Shown here: positions 1-10,657 of the stretch, piece after piece
Position numbering within the stretch: position 1 is the first letter of the stretch
How the letters are laid out: each line of letters begins with the position of its first letter
Assembly: GCF_014066305.1 (NCBI RefSeq)
Contig: NW_023501114.1
Span: 149,412-213,411, forward strand
DNA length: 64,000 nucleotides
Source: Letharia columbiana
Lineage: Eukaryota; Ascomycota; Lecanoromycetes; Lecanorales; Parmeliaceae
Direction of reading: 5' to 3'
Translations under genes and position numbers: made by a program
Notes under the pieces: model-generated
Database searches by the model: none
Told to the model about the DNA's origin: nothing
Seen by the model: the letters and a program-made list of their open reading frames with translations, nothing else

Positions 1-3000
1 AACACGGACGATGATGATGCCGCGGCAGGGACGAGCAAGGACCCGGGTACGACGACGCCGGATGCGCCGGGCGTCACCGTCTGGCCGCCGATGACGTATG
101 CGCCCGCGTCGTCGGCGGTGAAGGTTCGAGAGCCGATGATGATGGGTGGGAGCGTGGGGCCGGGGCGGAGGAGCTCGGTGCGGCCGCCTATGACCACTGC
201 GGAGGCGTCGGGGGCTAGGCTGATTGGGGTGTGGGAGATTGTGAGGGCGGGGGCGCCGGGGATGAGGGTTTGGTTGTCTATGATGTAGTCGGAGGCGCTG
301 TTGGCGGTGATGGTTTGGGAGTTGAATGTTAACGGGGGAGGAGGTGTGAGGACGGGGCGGAGAAGCTCGGTGCTGCCGCCTATGACCACTGCTCGAGGGC
401 GTCGGGGCTAGGCTGATCGGGGTGTTGGAGATTGTGAGGGCGGGGGCGCCGGGGATGAGGGTCTGGCCGTCTATGATGTAGTCGGATGCACTGTTCGCGG
501 TGAAGGTTCGAGAGCCGAATGTCAACGGGGGGCGTGGAGGCGGGGGAAAGTGTGATGGTGTTGCTTCCGATGACTGCTTGAGAGGGGGTTGGAGCGAGAC
601 TGATGGGGGTGCCGGATACTGTTATAGCTGGAGCACCTGGTATTAGGGTTTGACCGTCAATGATGTAGTCGGATGCACTGTTCGCGGTGAAGGTTCGAGA
701 GCCGAATGTCAATGGAGGAGGGGTATTGGCGGGTGTAAGATCTATGGTGCTGCTTCCCAAGACAAGCTGCGTCGCGCCCGGAGCGAGGCTGAGTCGCGTC
801 CCCGAGACCGTGACTGCTGGACCTCCTGGAGTGAGTATTTGTCCAGCGATCGTGTATTCGGACTTGCTGTCTGCGGTATAGGTTTGAGAGCCAACTGTCA
901 ATGCAGGTGGTAGTGTGAAGGTGGATCCGAGTCCAATCGTGCTACTACCGACGACAACCTGGGTCCCGCTTGGAGCGAGGCTGATGCGTGTTCCTGAAAT
1001 TGTGACCGCTGGAGCTCCTGGCGTAAGTGTTTGGCCGCCTACTACGTATTTTGATGCACTATTGGCGGAAATAACTTCACCTCCCACCGTGAATGCTGGC
1101 GCGCTGGTAGAGCTTAGCACAATCGTGCTACCAGCGATGACGATTGCACTCGCGGAAGGCGCAAGGGACACTTCGGTACCCTGTACGTTGATTGGTCGTG
1201 CTCCAGGTATGAGCGTTTGGCCTGCTACCACATACTGAGAAGCAGCGTTCTGGGAGATCTGCTGCGAGCCCACGGCAACTGATGTGATTCCAGCGACAAT
1301 TAGCCCCTCGGGTCCACCAGCCGGTAAGACGGACGTGACGCCATTAACTACTACAGCTGAGGCGGAGGCAGCGATTGAGATACTGTAGATTAGTGTTGGT
1401 GTGGGCATTGGATATGGTTGGACACCCTGGATCTCCGGTAGAGAAGTGGAAGTGATGCCAATGGCGCCAGCTATGATAGCGCCTAAACCTTGAAAATTTG
1501 AAGGAGGCTTGGCTGGGTTGGCTGGCGGAGGGTTTGCCCCGTGAACATCTTCTGGAGAGTTCAACAAGGGATTTTCAGAAGAACCTGTTGGCATTGACAG
1601 TGGTTGATTAGCCTCCCCAGGTGGCGAAAGGCTTGGAACCTTAGGTTGAAGGCTTGGAGGAGGGTTGACCGCTTGGGTTTCCGGAGAGATGACTGGCGTG
1701 CTGCTTGGAGTTTCTACTGGCGCTGGCAGAGGTTGACTTGGAGCTTGTGGAGGCGAAGGGTTTTTGGGGTCAGCGGCGAAAGATGCTAGAAGCATCATTA
1801 GTTGCCGTGAATCTCTTACTGAAGATGACACAAATTGGACTTACTGTCTTGACCATGCGCAGTGCTGGATGCTCCAGCTTTCGGCGGTCGCTCAGCTTCA
1901 GGAGTGACTTCTGGCGTCGCAGCAACGGCCGTGGCACCTGGTGCTGCTGGAGTGGGGCATGCACCGGGATGGAAGCATCCTTCCCCAGCGACGGTGACGG
2001 TCGACGAGACGGTTAAATGTGGCTCTGAAAATTGAAGTCCGAGAAAAATAGGTCCCATAGCGGGATTTAGAAGGGGGCAAAAGTAGAGGAAGAAATCGAC
2101 CGAAGGTCCTCCTGGTAAGCAAGAGGCGATGCCAGGAAACTTTGAGACATAGTCGGAATTCCGGGCCATCCACTCAATGAGAGTCTGAGGGACATAGCCC
2201 AGATTTTCGTTGAGAACCTTGGACGGGAACTGGTCGCTGAGAGGAGCGTAGATAAAAGGTTTTGAAAATGAAACGTGTATCACGTCAAGAGCTTCCTGCT
2301 TTGAACCTGAGTCGAAGTATCTTTCTGCGTTAGAATTGATGCCCGTAATGTAAAGTGCACTTTTTGTTGCTGCACTTTCGGTGTAGTTATCCAGCCTGGT
2401 GGCGTTGTAATTCCAACTCGCGTACGTCTGGGCTGGACATGTAGCCTGATACGTTGACGTTGTAGCACATGCTGCACGGCCATCTTTGTCTACGATAGCT
2501 GGGACACTGATGACCTTGACACTCGGGAACACGTAATATTGTGTTGGGGAGATGCTTTGCGCGCGGTCAAAGAGGTCTATGATATCACAGCAAGGGGCTT
2601 ACCTACATGTTTTCTCCAAAGGTCCTGGCTAGAGACCCGTTGAGCCCAATTTGCGTCACCAAGGGGCCCAGTACTTCATTATATGGATTAGGGATTGTCG
2701 GGGCCCCAACACTTTCTGCATTAGAAGTGTAATTGAACATCCTTACGACTGTAGAAATATTGGTGGTGACAGTCGTGTCTATGTACTGAGTGGCGAAGGT
2801 AATGAAAGTCGTAACGTGGGTTGCAAAGACCGTATTGTAAGTGACGTAGTCTTCGATTGCATTTGGTCAGAAGATGGTTCTCCAAAATATATATTCAAGA
2901 ATGATTCACCTGCCCAATACCTCACGTCGATCGTATCTTGGACGACGAAACAGCAAAGGCTCGAAGAAAAAGCAGTGGTGACCAACGTCTCATTCTTGAA

Positions 3001-3264
3001 GGTAGAATTGTAAGCGCTGATAGCAGTCGGAGACGTCTTTGAGCTGTTCAAAGAGTTTCCATATCCAGGAAAGACGCCGGATGGTGTCATGACGCTATTG
3101 GACGAGACATTGTATGCAAGTGGCGACGCTGTGCCTTGAGTCAGCCTGGTCGAACTCATGACATTTTTGGTTATTCAGAACAAATTACCTCGAAGAGACA
3201 AAGCACTAACATCAACTATGCCTAGAATCGCCCAGTAAACGAAGTGGAAGGAGACGGTCGGCAT
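1..3264 (-). CDS. Secreted repeat-containing surface protein, partial (runs off left edge)
   Basis: Exons by phase-matched GT-AG joins: 3264-3189, 3134-2910, 2850-2607, 2554-1845, then 1785 to beyond base 1. The first exon encodes a signal peptide (MPTVSFHFVYWAILGIVDVS). Exons 2-4 give an N-glycosylation- and cysteine-containing ectodomain with no family I recognise. Exon 5 starts with a Pro/Ser-rich linker and then has about seven repeats of roughly 55 residues, each with a core like SDYIIDGQTLIPGAPA followed by ISLAP and a short Val/Ile-rich strand. The repeats suggest a cell-wall or adhesive stalk; that role is inference. Two single-base frame shifts break exon 5 near 526-531 and 391-395, after which the repeat frame reads cleanly to base 1. 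They are either real decay or consensus errors in a GC-rich repeat. The start is about 0.5 kb from the divergent protease-like gene at 3772. Confidence 0.75.
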
Positions 3265-3771
3265 GTTGATCGGTCAATGGCGGTCTGAGGATACTTTTTC
3301 CCTTCACGAAACAGAGAACCTGCCTGTATATCATAAGGCTGCTGGGACGAGGCTGAGAGTCCTTGTTCCTGGAGACCCGCAGTTGCGCTTGGCAGCCAAT
3401 TTTCCGTGGACCGGCTCATGCATCAAATGCCATAGCCACGCCAGAAGCGGATGAAATCAGGCTCACGTGAGATGATCGCCGTCGGAGAAGAGGAAGCTAT
3501 TGGTTGATAAAGTGGGACCCTTGGGAAGCCTAGGTCGCCATTCTTCGTCTGGAAAATCCCTTGAGACGGAAAAGGCACGATTGGCTGAATTTCTCAGCAG
3601 GAATGTCATGCTATCCCAGGCTGCCTGCATATGCAATCGATCATCCTGCAGCGACGCGTAGTAAAAACAACCCTTTCGTCTAAAGAAGGCCGCAGAAACC
3701 AGTCAGCTTATGTTCCCCTAAATCAAAACATAAGAAGAGATCGATATTTCGACGCAATTGCGCGGTCCGCG

Positions 3772-5489
3772 ATGCTTTTACAGATCCTTTTTGGGTGAGA
3801 GTACCTCTAGAAGTGTCCGACTTTTATTCGCTTTTTCTAGAGCTAGGACTTCTGCTCCAATACCGCCGATGGCTTCCTCTGCTCCAGCACCGATAGTGAT
3901 ACCTCCCAGTCAAGATTTCGACGGCAATGACGGTCCTTGGTCTTCTTTTTACCTTGAAATCGGTTCCCCTGCCCAAGATGTCAAGGTTCTGATTTCGACA
4001 GCTGGCTATCAAACGTGGGCCGTCGTCCCACAGGGTTGCGTTGCTTCTGATCCTCCGGATTGCGCGACGTTGCGCGGCGGCTTGTTCATACCCAGTCAGT
4101 CCAGTACATGGAGTTATAACAATGCAAGCATCAATGGGACCTTCACGCTGGAGCTTGAGACTAACCTTGACTTTTCCGGCAATGGAGATTATGGCTACGA
4201 TACCATAGTACTTGGTTACCAAGGTAGCAATGGACCCTCCCTCCAACAGCAAACCATAGCAGGTATCGCAACAAAAGAATTCTATCTTGGCGTCTTCGGT
4301 CTGAATCCTCGGTCGACCAATTTCTCCACGTTCGATGACCCTGTACCCAGCTACATGGCGACTCTTAAGGACAGATCTATGATTCCGTCCTTGTCTTGGG
4401 GTTATACAGCAGGAAATCAGTATCGCCCTGGCACAGTTCTGGGCAGCCTCACGTTGGGGGGCTATGACTCATCACGGTTCGTCACGAATGACGTGACGTT
4501 TGCCTTCAATCAAGTGGATGAGCGCGATCTTACAGTCAATGTTGAGAGCATCCTCATGACCACCAGCAACAACACTGTCCATCTGTTGAACAACAGCATA
4601 GAGGCGTATATTGATTCCACTATACCCTATTTCTACCTCCCGTTAGATGTATGTCAGCAATTCGAGGATGCTTTCGGAATACTGTGGGACAACGATGTTC
4701 AGGCTTATCTGGTCAACGACACTCTGCACAACTCTCTACAGACCCAGAATGCCACGGTGATCTTTTCAGTTAGCAACACGACACACTCAGTCAGCATCTC
4801 ATTGCCATACGCGGCCTTTGATTTGATCGCAGAATACCCTTTGGTCACCAATACAACTCGATACTTTCCCCTCATGCGCGCCACGAACGACAGCCAATAT
4901 ACCCTTGGCAGAGCGTTCCTTCAAGAAGCGTAACCGTTCACTGCGTTTTATCGACCTGGCAAATTCAAGATGCTGACGTGTTTCTAGATACATTATTGCC
5001 GACTACGAGCGCCGCAATTTCTCGATTTCTCAATGCAGCTGGGATCCCGGAGCTCAAGAAAGCGTTGTCGCCATCGAGTCACCGGCCAACTCAGAGGCGA
5101 GCGGAAAGCTAGTTGCTGGTACCGATACTAGGGGCTTGACTTCTGGGCGCATTGCTGGAGTCGTAGTCGGCAGCATTGTTGGCCTTCTTTTCGTTGTTTT
5201 CTTGGCTTTTAGGGGCAAAAGGAAGGTCACTACGAATGTGGATACCGGATTTCAAGGAAAGCCCGAGTTGGCCGCAAAAGACGCGCCACTCTTCCACGGA
5301 GACAAAACTTCGAACGCAAAGACGCTAGGACTTGACGGCGGGAGCGATAGGGAACGCGAACTCGACAGTTACATGCATCCAGCTGCAGAGCTTGAAGCCA
5401 GTAGAGACATACAGGAGATGAAGAGCAACGAGGAAGTCGGAATTGAGTTGGCAATCTCGAACTTGCAAGTCAGCGAGCTGCCGTCCTAG
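3772..5489 (+). CDS. Pepsin-like (A1 family) membrane protein with altered catalytic motif
   Basis: Proposed exons 3772-3794, 3841-4929, 4988-5489 (537 aa); the last join is phase-perfect and restores the aspartic-protease C-terminal strand (GRAFLQEAYIIADYERRNF). The family features are clear: the entry strand WSSFYLEIGSPAQDVKVLIS, the second psi-loop AYIDSTIPYFYLP, and a Gly-rich sheet. The first catalytic Asp-Thr-Gly is replaced by Ser-Thr-Ala-Gly (LISTAGYQTW), and the second triad reads Asp-Ser-Thr rather than Asp-Thr/Ser-Gly. It is therefore probably a non-proteolytic or altered pepsin fold at the cell surface. Exon 3 has one membrane span (AGVVVGSIVGLLFVVFLAF) and a charged cytoplasmic tail. 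The first exon is uncertain: intron 1 is only 46 nt and the signal peptide is weak. An unspliced start at 3758 is the alternative. Confidence 0.8.
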
Positions 5490-6417
5490 CTGACTGTCAC
5501 TGGCGGGCCCATGCAAAAATCAAGCAGATTACGGATTTGTGGGTCAAGAAAGGGTGGGCTGAGAGACTTTTCGAGGTTGGACCGTAATATTCCCTAAGCC
5601 ACCCTGGATAGTGGACCGGCAGACTTTCGGACCTTTCTGGAGGTGCAACATATAGATCTAGAGATCTGTCCAAGAGCGTGATATACGTGTAGAGGGGTAG
5701 AGCTCACGCACGCTCCATAGCGTGCCATCAAAGCCGGTTGAGATCTGTGAAAATGGCTGCGACGACTCTATGGTCCCAGGAGTATCTTACAACTAGACTC
5801 GAGGGCGCTCGATGAAGTGCAGAAAAAGTGGAGAAAGACAAGGCTGAAGGCTTGACGAGCCTCGGCAGATAATGTCCGGTGGGACAGGCGTCGCTGAAAC
5901 ATATGGCATGGATTCTTTTGGGGCGTTGCTTGACGATACAGGAGATCTACCCGTAGCTGAATTTTAGGCGTGCTGAGTGGACGTAGGATTGGAAGGAATG
6001 GTGAGAGCAGTGCCGAGGTTGTTTCCTCTCAAGGCAAATGACGCTAGTCTAACGTTGGTATAGCGCTATGCAGCCTATAAATAGCGCTTGCCCCCCTTTC
6101 CGTCTGACCTTCACTCAAGGTCCGCGTTGATAATTGTAAACCTCTGGAACGAGAGGCCTGCCTATAACATCATGAGCAGGACAAAATCGGTGTGGTATGT
6201 CTTGATGGTCTGAGGGAAAGATTGGGCGAATTACTAATTCATACCCCAAAGTATGGATTTTACATAAAACCCAAACAAATTTCACCCAAATATGGGGTAT
6301 GATTCGGTAATTTGCCATTGTTGGGGTATGTTTGAAAAAAAATAGCTTTCTGATATGAGAGGATTTAATGAGGTAATGATAGCGGTAGCTTATCGTCGAC
6401 TTGATTATTGATAACGT

Positions 6418-6622
6418 CCATGATCGGATAACGAGAATGACTGGGCTTCGAAATCTTGGCATACTAACATTAGCGCATAGAGATAATTGGTCAAATTTGG
6501 TAGGGCTACCATTTTGCAGAAAGACCCTTGCCGACAATCTTTGCTAATGCGGTTAACTACTAAATTTTGTATGTGCTTACTAAGATTCTCGAAGTCCAGT
6601 CATTCTCGTTATCCGATCATGG
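6418..6622. repeat. Perfect 27-bp inverted repeat, possible fold-back/MITE
   Basis: The 27 bases at 6418-6444 are the exact reverse complement of 6596-6622. Similarity continues imperfectly about 13 bases further inward (gcttcgaaatctt against acttcgagaatctt). An outer 14-base pair, 6287-6300 and 6918-6931, is also inverted, with a GC-rich block between the right-hand arms. I found no convincing target-site duplication, so the element class is open. Confidence 0.6.
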
Positions 6623-6636
6623 CGATATTTACGCGC

Positions 6637-6688
6637 GCAACGGGGCGCGGTTCGGGGTTTGACCCCGAAGCTTACCCCGCCCCGTTGC
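6637..6688. repeat. GC-rich nested palindrome
   Basis: Arms 6637-6647 (gcaacggggcg) and 6678-6688 (cgccccgttgc) are perfect reverse complements. Inside them a second stem forms from ttcggggt at 6651-6658 and accccgaa at 6662-6669, with a 3-nt loop. The block stands out from its AT-richer surroundings. It may be a transposon subterminal hairpin; function is unknown. Confidence 0.6.
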
Positions 6689-7255
6689 GGGTAGTAGGAA
6701 TTATTCCTTCCGGGGCCTTACGGGGCCGGGACCCGAATAGGGGTGTCTGCAGGTGAAGGCGGGCTCGAATTTCGCCTCGGCTTTCGTCTGATGTTTTTAG
6801 GCTGATAGAAGTCTCATCAATGCGGTCGAACTCCTTATTTCTATGATCATAAGCCAGATCGCGGATTATCTCCTTCTATTTGAGCTTTGACAACTTACAA
6901 TCATACCCCATTACCATATACCCCATATTTGTCATTGGTTGGGTATTCGTATGTTGATTTAGATTCTCTTTTTATTGGGAAAGATTGGCGCGACTTCCAG
7001 GGAAGATGCTCCTTCCCGCGTTCCAGGCGCAGTGCCTGCATCACGTCTGAACATCTGCAGTCAGCGTCGAATGTAACGATCCATCATAGAATCCTGCCTC
7101 ATGTGCCTTAAGGCGCAGTCGACAGTCGTCATGCTTTCTCGTCAGTCGCAGCAAACAATGCCTCCCGTTGTCTGGCACAATTTTACATACATAGTCTGCG
7201 ACGATAGCAAAGACGTCCAGCTCCGACCTCCTGCCGTTGTCTTCTCGTCGCCAAA

Positions 7256-8430
7256 ATGTCAAACATGCAATCCTGCCCTGGTGGAGGTCGATTCCAAGTC
7301 TGCCATTTGAGGAATCGGTTCGTAGGGTGTTGCAGCACTTCAGCGTGCACTGATGGCTGTCCGCATGATGATTTGAGGCCAGCGAGCTTCAATCCACATA
7401 TTAGATCTCAGAATCAAGACTGCCGCCAAGGCGGCCTTTGGTACAACTGCCTTTTCACAAATTCACCGGGGTTCATGGGCTGTTGCAAGAGCAACCCATG
7501 CTCTGATGGCTGTCCGCCAGGAAATCTCACCGAGAGCTTTCTCGCCTTTAATTCGAGCGACGATTTCGATTTCGGTTTCCTGTCGGCTATCGGGGCTTCA
7601 ATTCCAAGCACGACGTCCTCTTCAATTAGCAGCTTTGCGTCGTCCCCTACGTCCATCAATACAGCAGACACACCTGCAGGGGCGAATACAGTAGCTTCTG
7701 CTGCGCAGGGCTTCCATACTTCAATCTCACTCTCTGGTAGCGCGACAACGGTAAATGCAGCGGGCCAGTCAGTAATCCATGCTGTTACATCTCCTCCAAA
7801 GTCAAACACTGCCGCAATTGCTGGAGGTGTAGTGGGAGGCATCGTCGGTCTAGCTCTTCTACTTGCACTTCTCACCATACATCGTCGCTGGCGAACCACT
7901 CGACCACTGCAAGATGTGGGTGAGGGGAGATCACCGACATGGGGCTCGGGCAATGCTCGTTCCTTGCAATCCGGTGAAGCTGAGCTAGAGGAGATGAAGC
8001 AAGGGCCTTCTCCAAGTAAGCGTACATTGTCACTCCGACCGTGCATAGAGCTGACTGCGTCTCTTCAGCATCTTCAACTTTGCTTCCGCCTTCGCCTTTA
8101 CCCTCGCCTTTACCGCCGCCACCTGCCTACACACCATACAGATCGCACGGCAATGAGCTAGATAGGTCATCCAACCTTTCCCAGCCATCCGCTAGTTCTC
8201 CGTATCCCTCTCACGACCTTGTGTCTCCAGAGTCGCCACCTTCGCCTCCGCCGCTGAACACTCGCCTTTCCCAACATTCAACGGATCAACACTCGGACGA
8301 ACGGAGCGTGTCGCCGATATCATCACACTACCAGCATCAACCATTTGATGAGACTGGAGGCCCGGAGTCGAGTATGTACTCGGAGTTCTCGTCAAGCGAA
8401 CTGCTCCACACTCACAGCGTGCGACCATGA
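7256..8430 (+). CDS. Cysteine-rich single-pass membrane protein with two GCC-motif repeats
   Basis: Exons 7256-8015 and 8069-8430; the intron is GTAAGC...CAG and the phases match exactly. The ectodomain has two related cysteine modules, one with FVGCCSTSACTDGCPHDDL and one with FMGCCKSNPCSDGCPPGNL. A Ser/Thr-rich linker likely to be O-glycosylated follows, then one membrane span (AAIAGGVVGGIVGLALLLALL). The cytoplasmic tail is long, Pro/Ser-rich and disordered. There is no N-terminal signal peptide, so it probably inserts as type III with the N-terminus outside. I recognise this architecture as a recurring fungal one but know no assigned function; a surface sensor or wall-linked protein is inference. 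The start has a good CAAAATG context. Confidence 0.8.
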
Positions 8431-10150
8431 TACTAGCCAGTAATGAAAGTTCAAATTCCAGTGGCATGTTCAAGAGAGCGGTCTATTAAGACGCCAAGAT
8501 TGCCTCCGTCACTTGCAAATTCGAGTGTGCGAAGTAAATCTTTTCAACATCGTTAGCGCCAAACTCGTTCTACGTTCGTAAACCACTGGCTACGTATCTA
8601 ACGGCTTTGTACCAAGATTTTCTTTGGACTACTCCAGCATGGAATGAAGGCAAAAGGCTAAAGGGGGGTATTTCCTGTTCATGAACCTGGCGCTTAGGGT
8701 CGTGATTGAACAGCTGGCAAAGCTCGAAATATTCAGCATGCGTTTCAATATTTCTTCATCTGTTCAACGATAGCTCCAGTGGCACCATTTGACATGTTTC
8801 CCGCCGAATTTAGCGGCTTTTCCGGTAGAGCCCGTATCCGGTTCGCCGTATATTGAAGGCCAGGATCCCATGTTTCATCGCCGCTTAAAGTACCCAAGTC
8901 TCTGTTTCCTCGGCAGAGCCTTCCGTAGGGTTTCGCCCCACCTCCTCTTTCCTTTGAGGAGACAGATGTCCCGGGTAGACCTCACCAAACCTCTTCCCGG
9001 CGCTTCCGTGCTTCCGTTAGCACTTGAGAGATGCAAATCAGCCAATCGCAGGGCCGCCCTGTATCTGCATGTGACCTCGCGCTACGGCTACCTGCCTGTC
9101 AGGCGGTCTTCTTCCACACAGCCATGACACACCTACCCACTGATCTCAGGCGGTTCGTTTCGGCTGCGTCTTGAAGTATCGAGCTTGACTCCGGTTTGAG
9201 CTTCTTCTGCCCCCTACGACCGTCTCCTTATCGCTTTCTCATTACCTCATCATCATTTTCCTACAGCCAATCATAGCAACCTTGCCCATGCGGATCTCTT
9301 CCGTTGCCATGGTTTCACTTTCGCTTCTCTGCCACACAACACAGTTAAGACTGATCTACACCAGAGCCGTTGTGGACGGAACGCTACCAGACCCGAGACC
9401 TTGGGCGTCTTGATTCTGCTAGATTGCGTCGCACTTCAAGTGCTACGCCTGAGCTCCACACCCTCCCGTCTCGTGACATGACTCAAAATTGTCACCCGCG
9501 TGATGGGCTATATCTTGACTGGTCAGATACTGAGCGCCGCCCTTCGTTTCAAAGTTTCCCTCCATGATTCTGCCAAGCTGCCGCGTCTCTGCTTGCATAT
9601 TTTCGATCATGCGCAGGCTTTGATTGGACTCAGTATCTATCGGGCATACCCTTTCCCTTCATCAAGAGTGAAGGTCATCGTGTCCTGAAACCTCTTATTT
9701 CGCTTTGTTAGAGTGTGTGGACTTTGTAGAACATTTCGGTCACGCTACTGGATGGCCGCCCTTGTGTTACACAACCTCTTCATCAGAATTCGAAGCAGAG
9801 TGGGCGGATCGAAGCTCTCCGACCATGGTCTTGGATTGGTTTGCCAGGCGGCCGACATCTCATCACTATAAAAGCAAGCTTTCCCACCACTTTAATCCAT
9901 CTTACCAGACGTTCTGCTTCTACCTTCTTCGCATCTACCATTTTTCTCCTGAGCTATTCTTGAATCGGCATTCGGTCTCCAATCCCGCATCTACCAATTG
10001 GCTTGGTCAGACACACTCTCGCAGCACGCTACACATAAGGCGAGACGATATCTACTCAAGTGTTCAGCATCAGTGGTGAGCCGAAACACTTCGCCTTCTA
10101 TAATTCGTAATGTTCAGTGACCAGCTCTATCTGACCTCACACAGTTCGCC
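8431..10150. other. Intergenic, no gene recognised
   Basis: Only short, uncharacteristic open frames occur. The last part (about 9840-10140) is pyrimidine-rich and probably contains the promoter and 5' leader of the gene starting at 10151. Confidence 0.5.
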
Positions 10151-10657
10151 ATGGCAGCACCCGGCCCGAACCCTAGACCACAACAAGCCATGCCATCCAT
10201 ACCTTCTCTCAGTGACGCTGAGACAATGGTGCTACAGGCGCTGAGAAATCGACACACTTGGGATACCATCATTTTGTGCACCCTAGCAGATGATCTCTTT
10301 GGAAGGCCCATCTATAGCAAGGAAATTGCAAACGTCATCAGCGTTCGCGACGGTCGTACAAACGTCCCTTTCCACACGGCTATCGTCGTGTTCATGTTCG
10401 GCGTTGCGCAGCGGCCATTCATTGAAGAGCTTTATCCTCTGACGTGTCGGTACAAAAAATGGGAAGGAGTAGACAACAAGCTTAGGGAACGCAATGGGCA
10501 AAGAGACTACGACGATATGGAAGAGATGAGCGCATGGATCCTCTACAACGAGACGTTGACGACTGCGAATCTGATAGCATCCAATCAGTTAGGTTCGTCA
10601 TCAGCAAGGCAGCAAGGAGAGGGTGAACACCTGTCTGCCGAAGGAGACAAGGCCTGA
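10151..10657 (+). CDS. Small uncharacterised protein (168 aa)
   Basis: An uninterrupted 168-codon frame with a good start context (cgccATGGCAGC) and an upstream pyrimidine-rich leader. The composition is that of a soluble folded protein: a Pro-rich N-terminus, a mixed helical/strand core around residues 25-115 (FHTAIVVFMFGVAQRPFIEE) and a Ser/Gly/Gln-rich acidic tail. I see no signal peptide, membrane span or known motif. A chance ORF cannot be ruled out, but the length and amino-acid pattern favour a real gene. Confidence 0.55.
   Translation: MAAPGPNPRPQQAMPSIPSLSDAETMVLQALRNRHTWDTIILCTLADDLFGRPIYSKEIANVISVRDGRTNVPFHTAIVVFMFGVAQRPFIEELYPLTCRYKKWEGVDNKLRERNGQRDYDDMEEMSAWILYNETLTTANLIASNQLGSSSARQQGEGEHLSAEGDKA

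Larger units (their letters stand above)
5490..7255. other. Intergenic region with inverted repeats and a GC-rich palindrome
   Basis: I see no convincing coding sequence here. A TATA-like stretch (cctataaatagcg) occurs near 6075. The region holds nested inverted repeats, annotated separately, and several scattered copies of a short ataccccat-type motif between 6240 and 6960. Confidence 0.6.
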
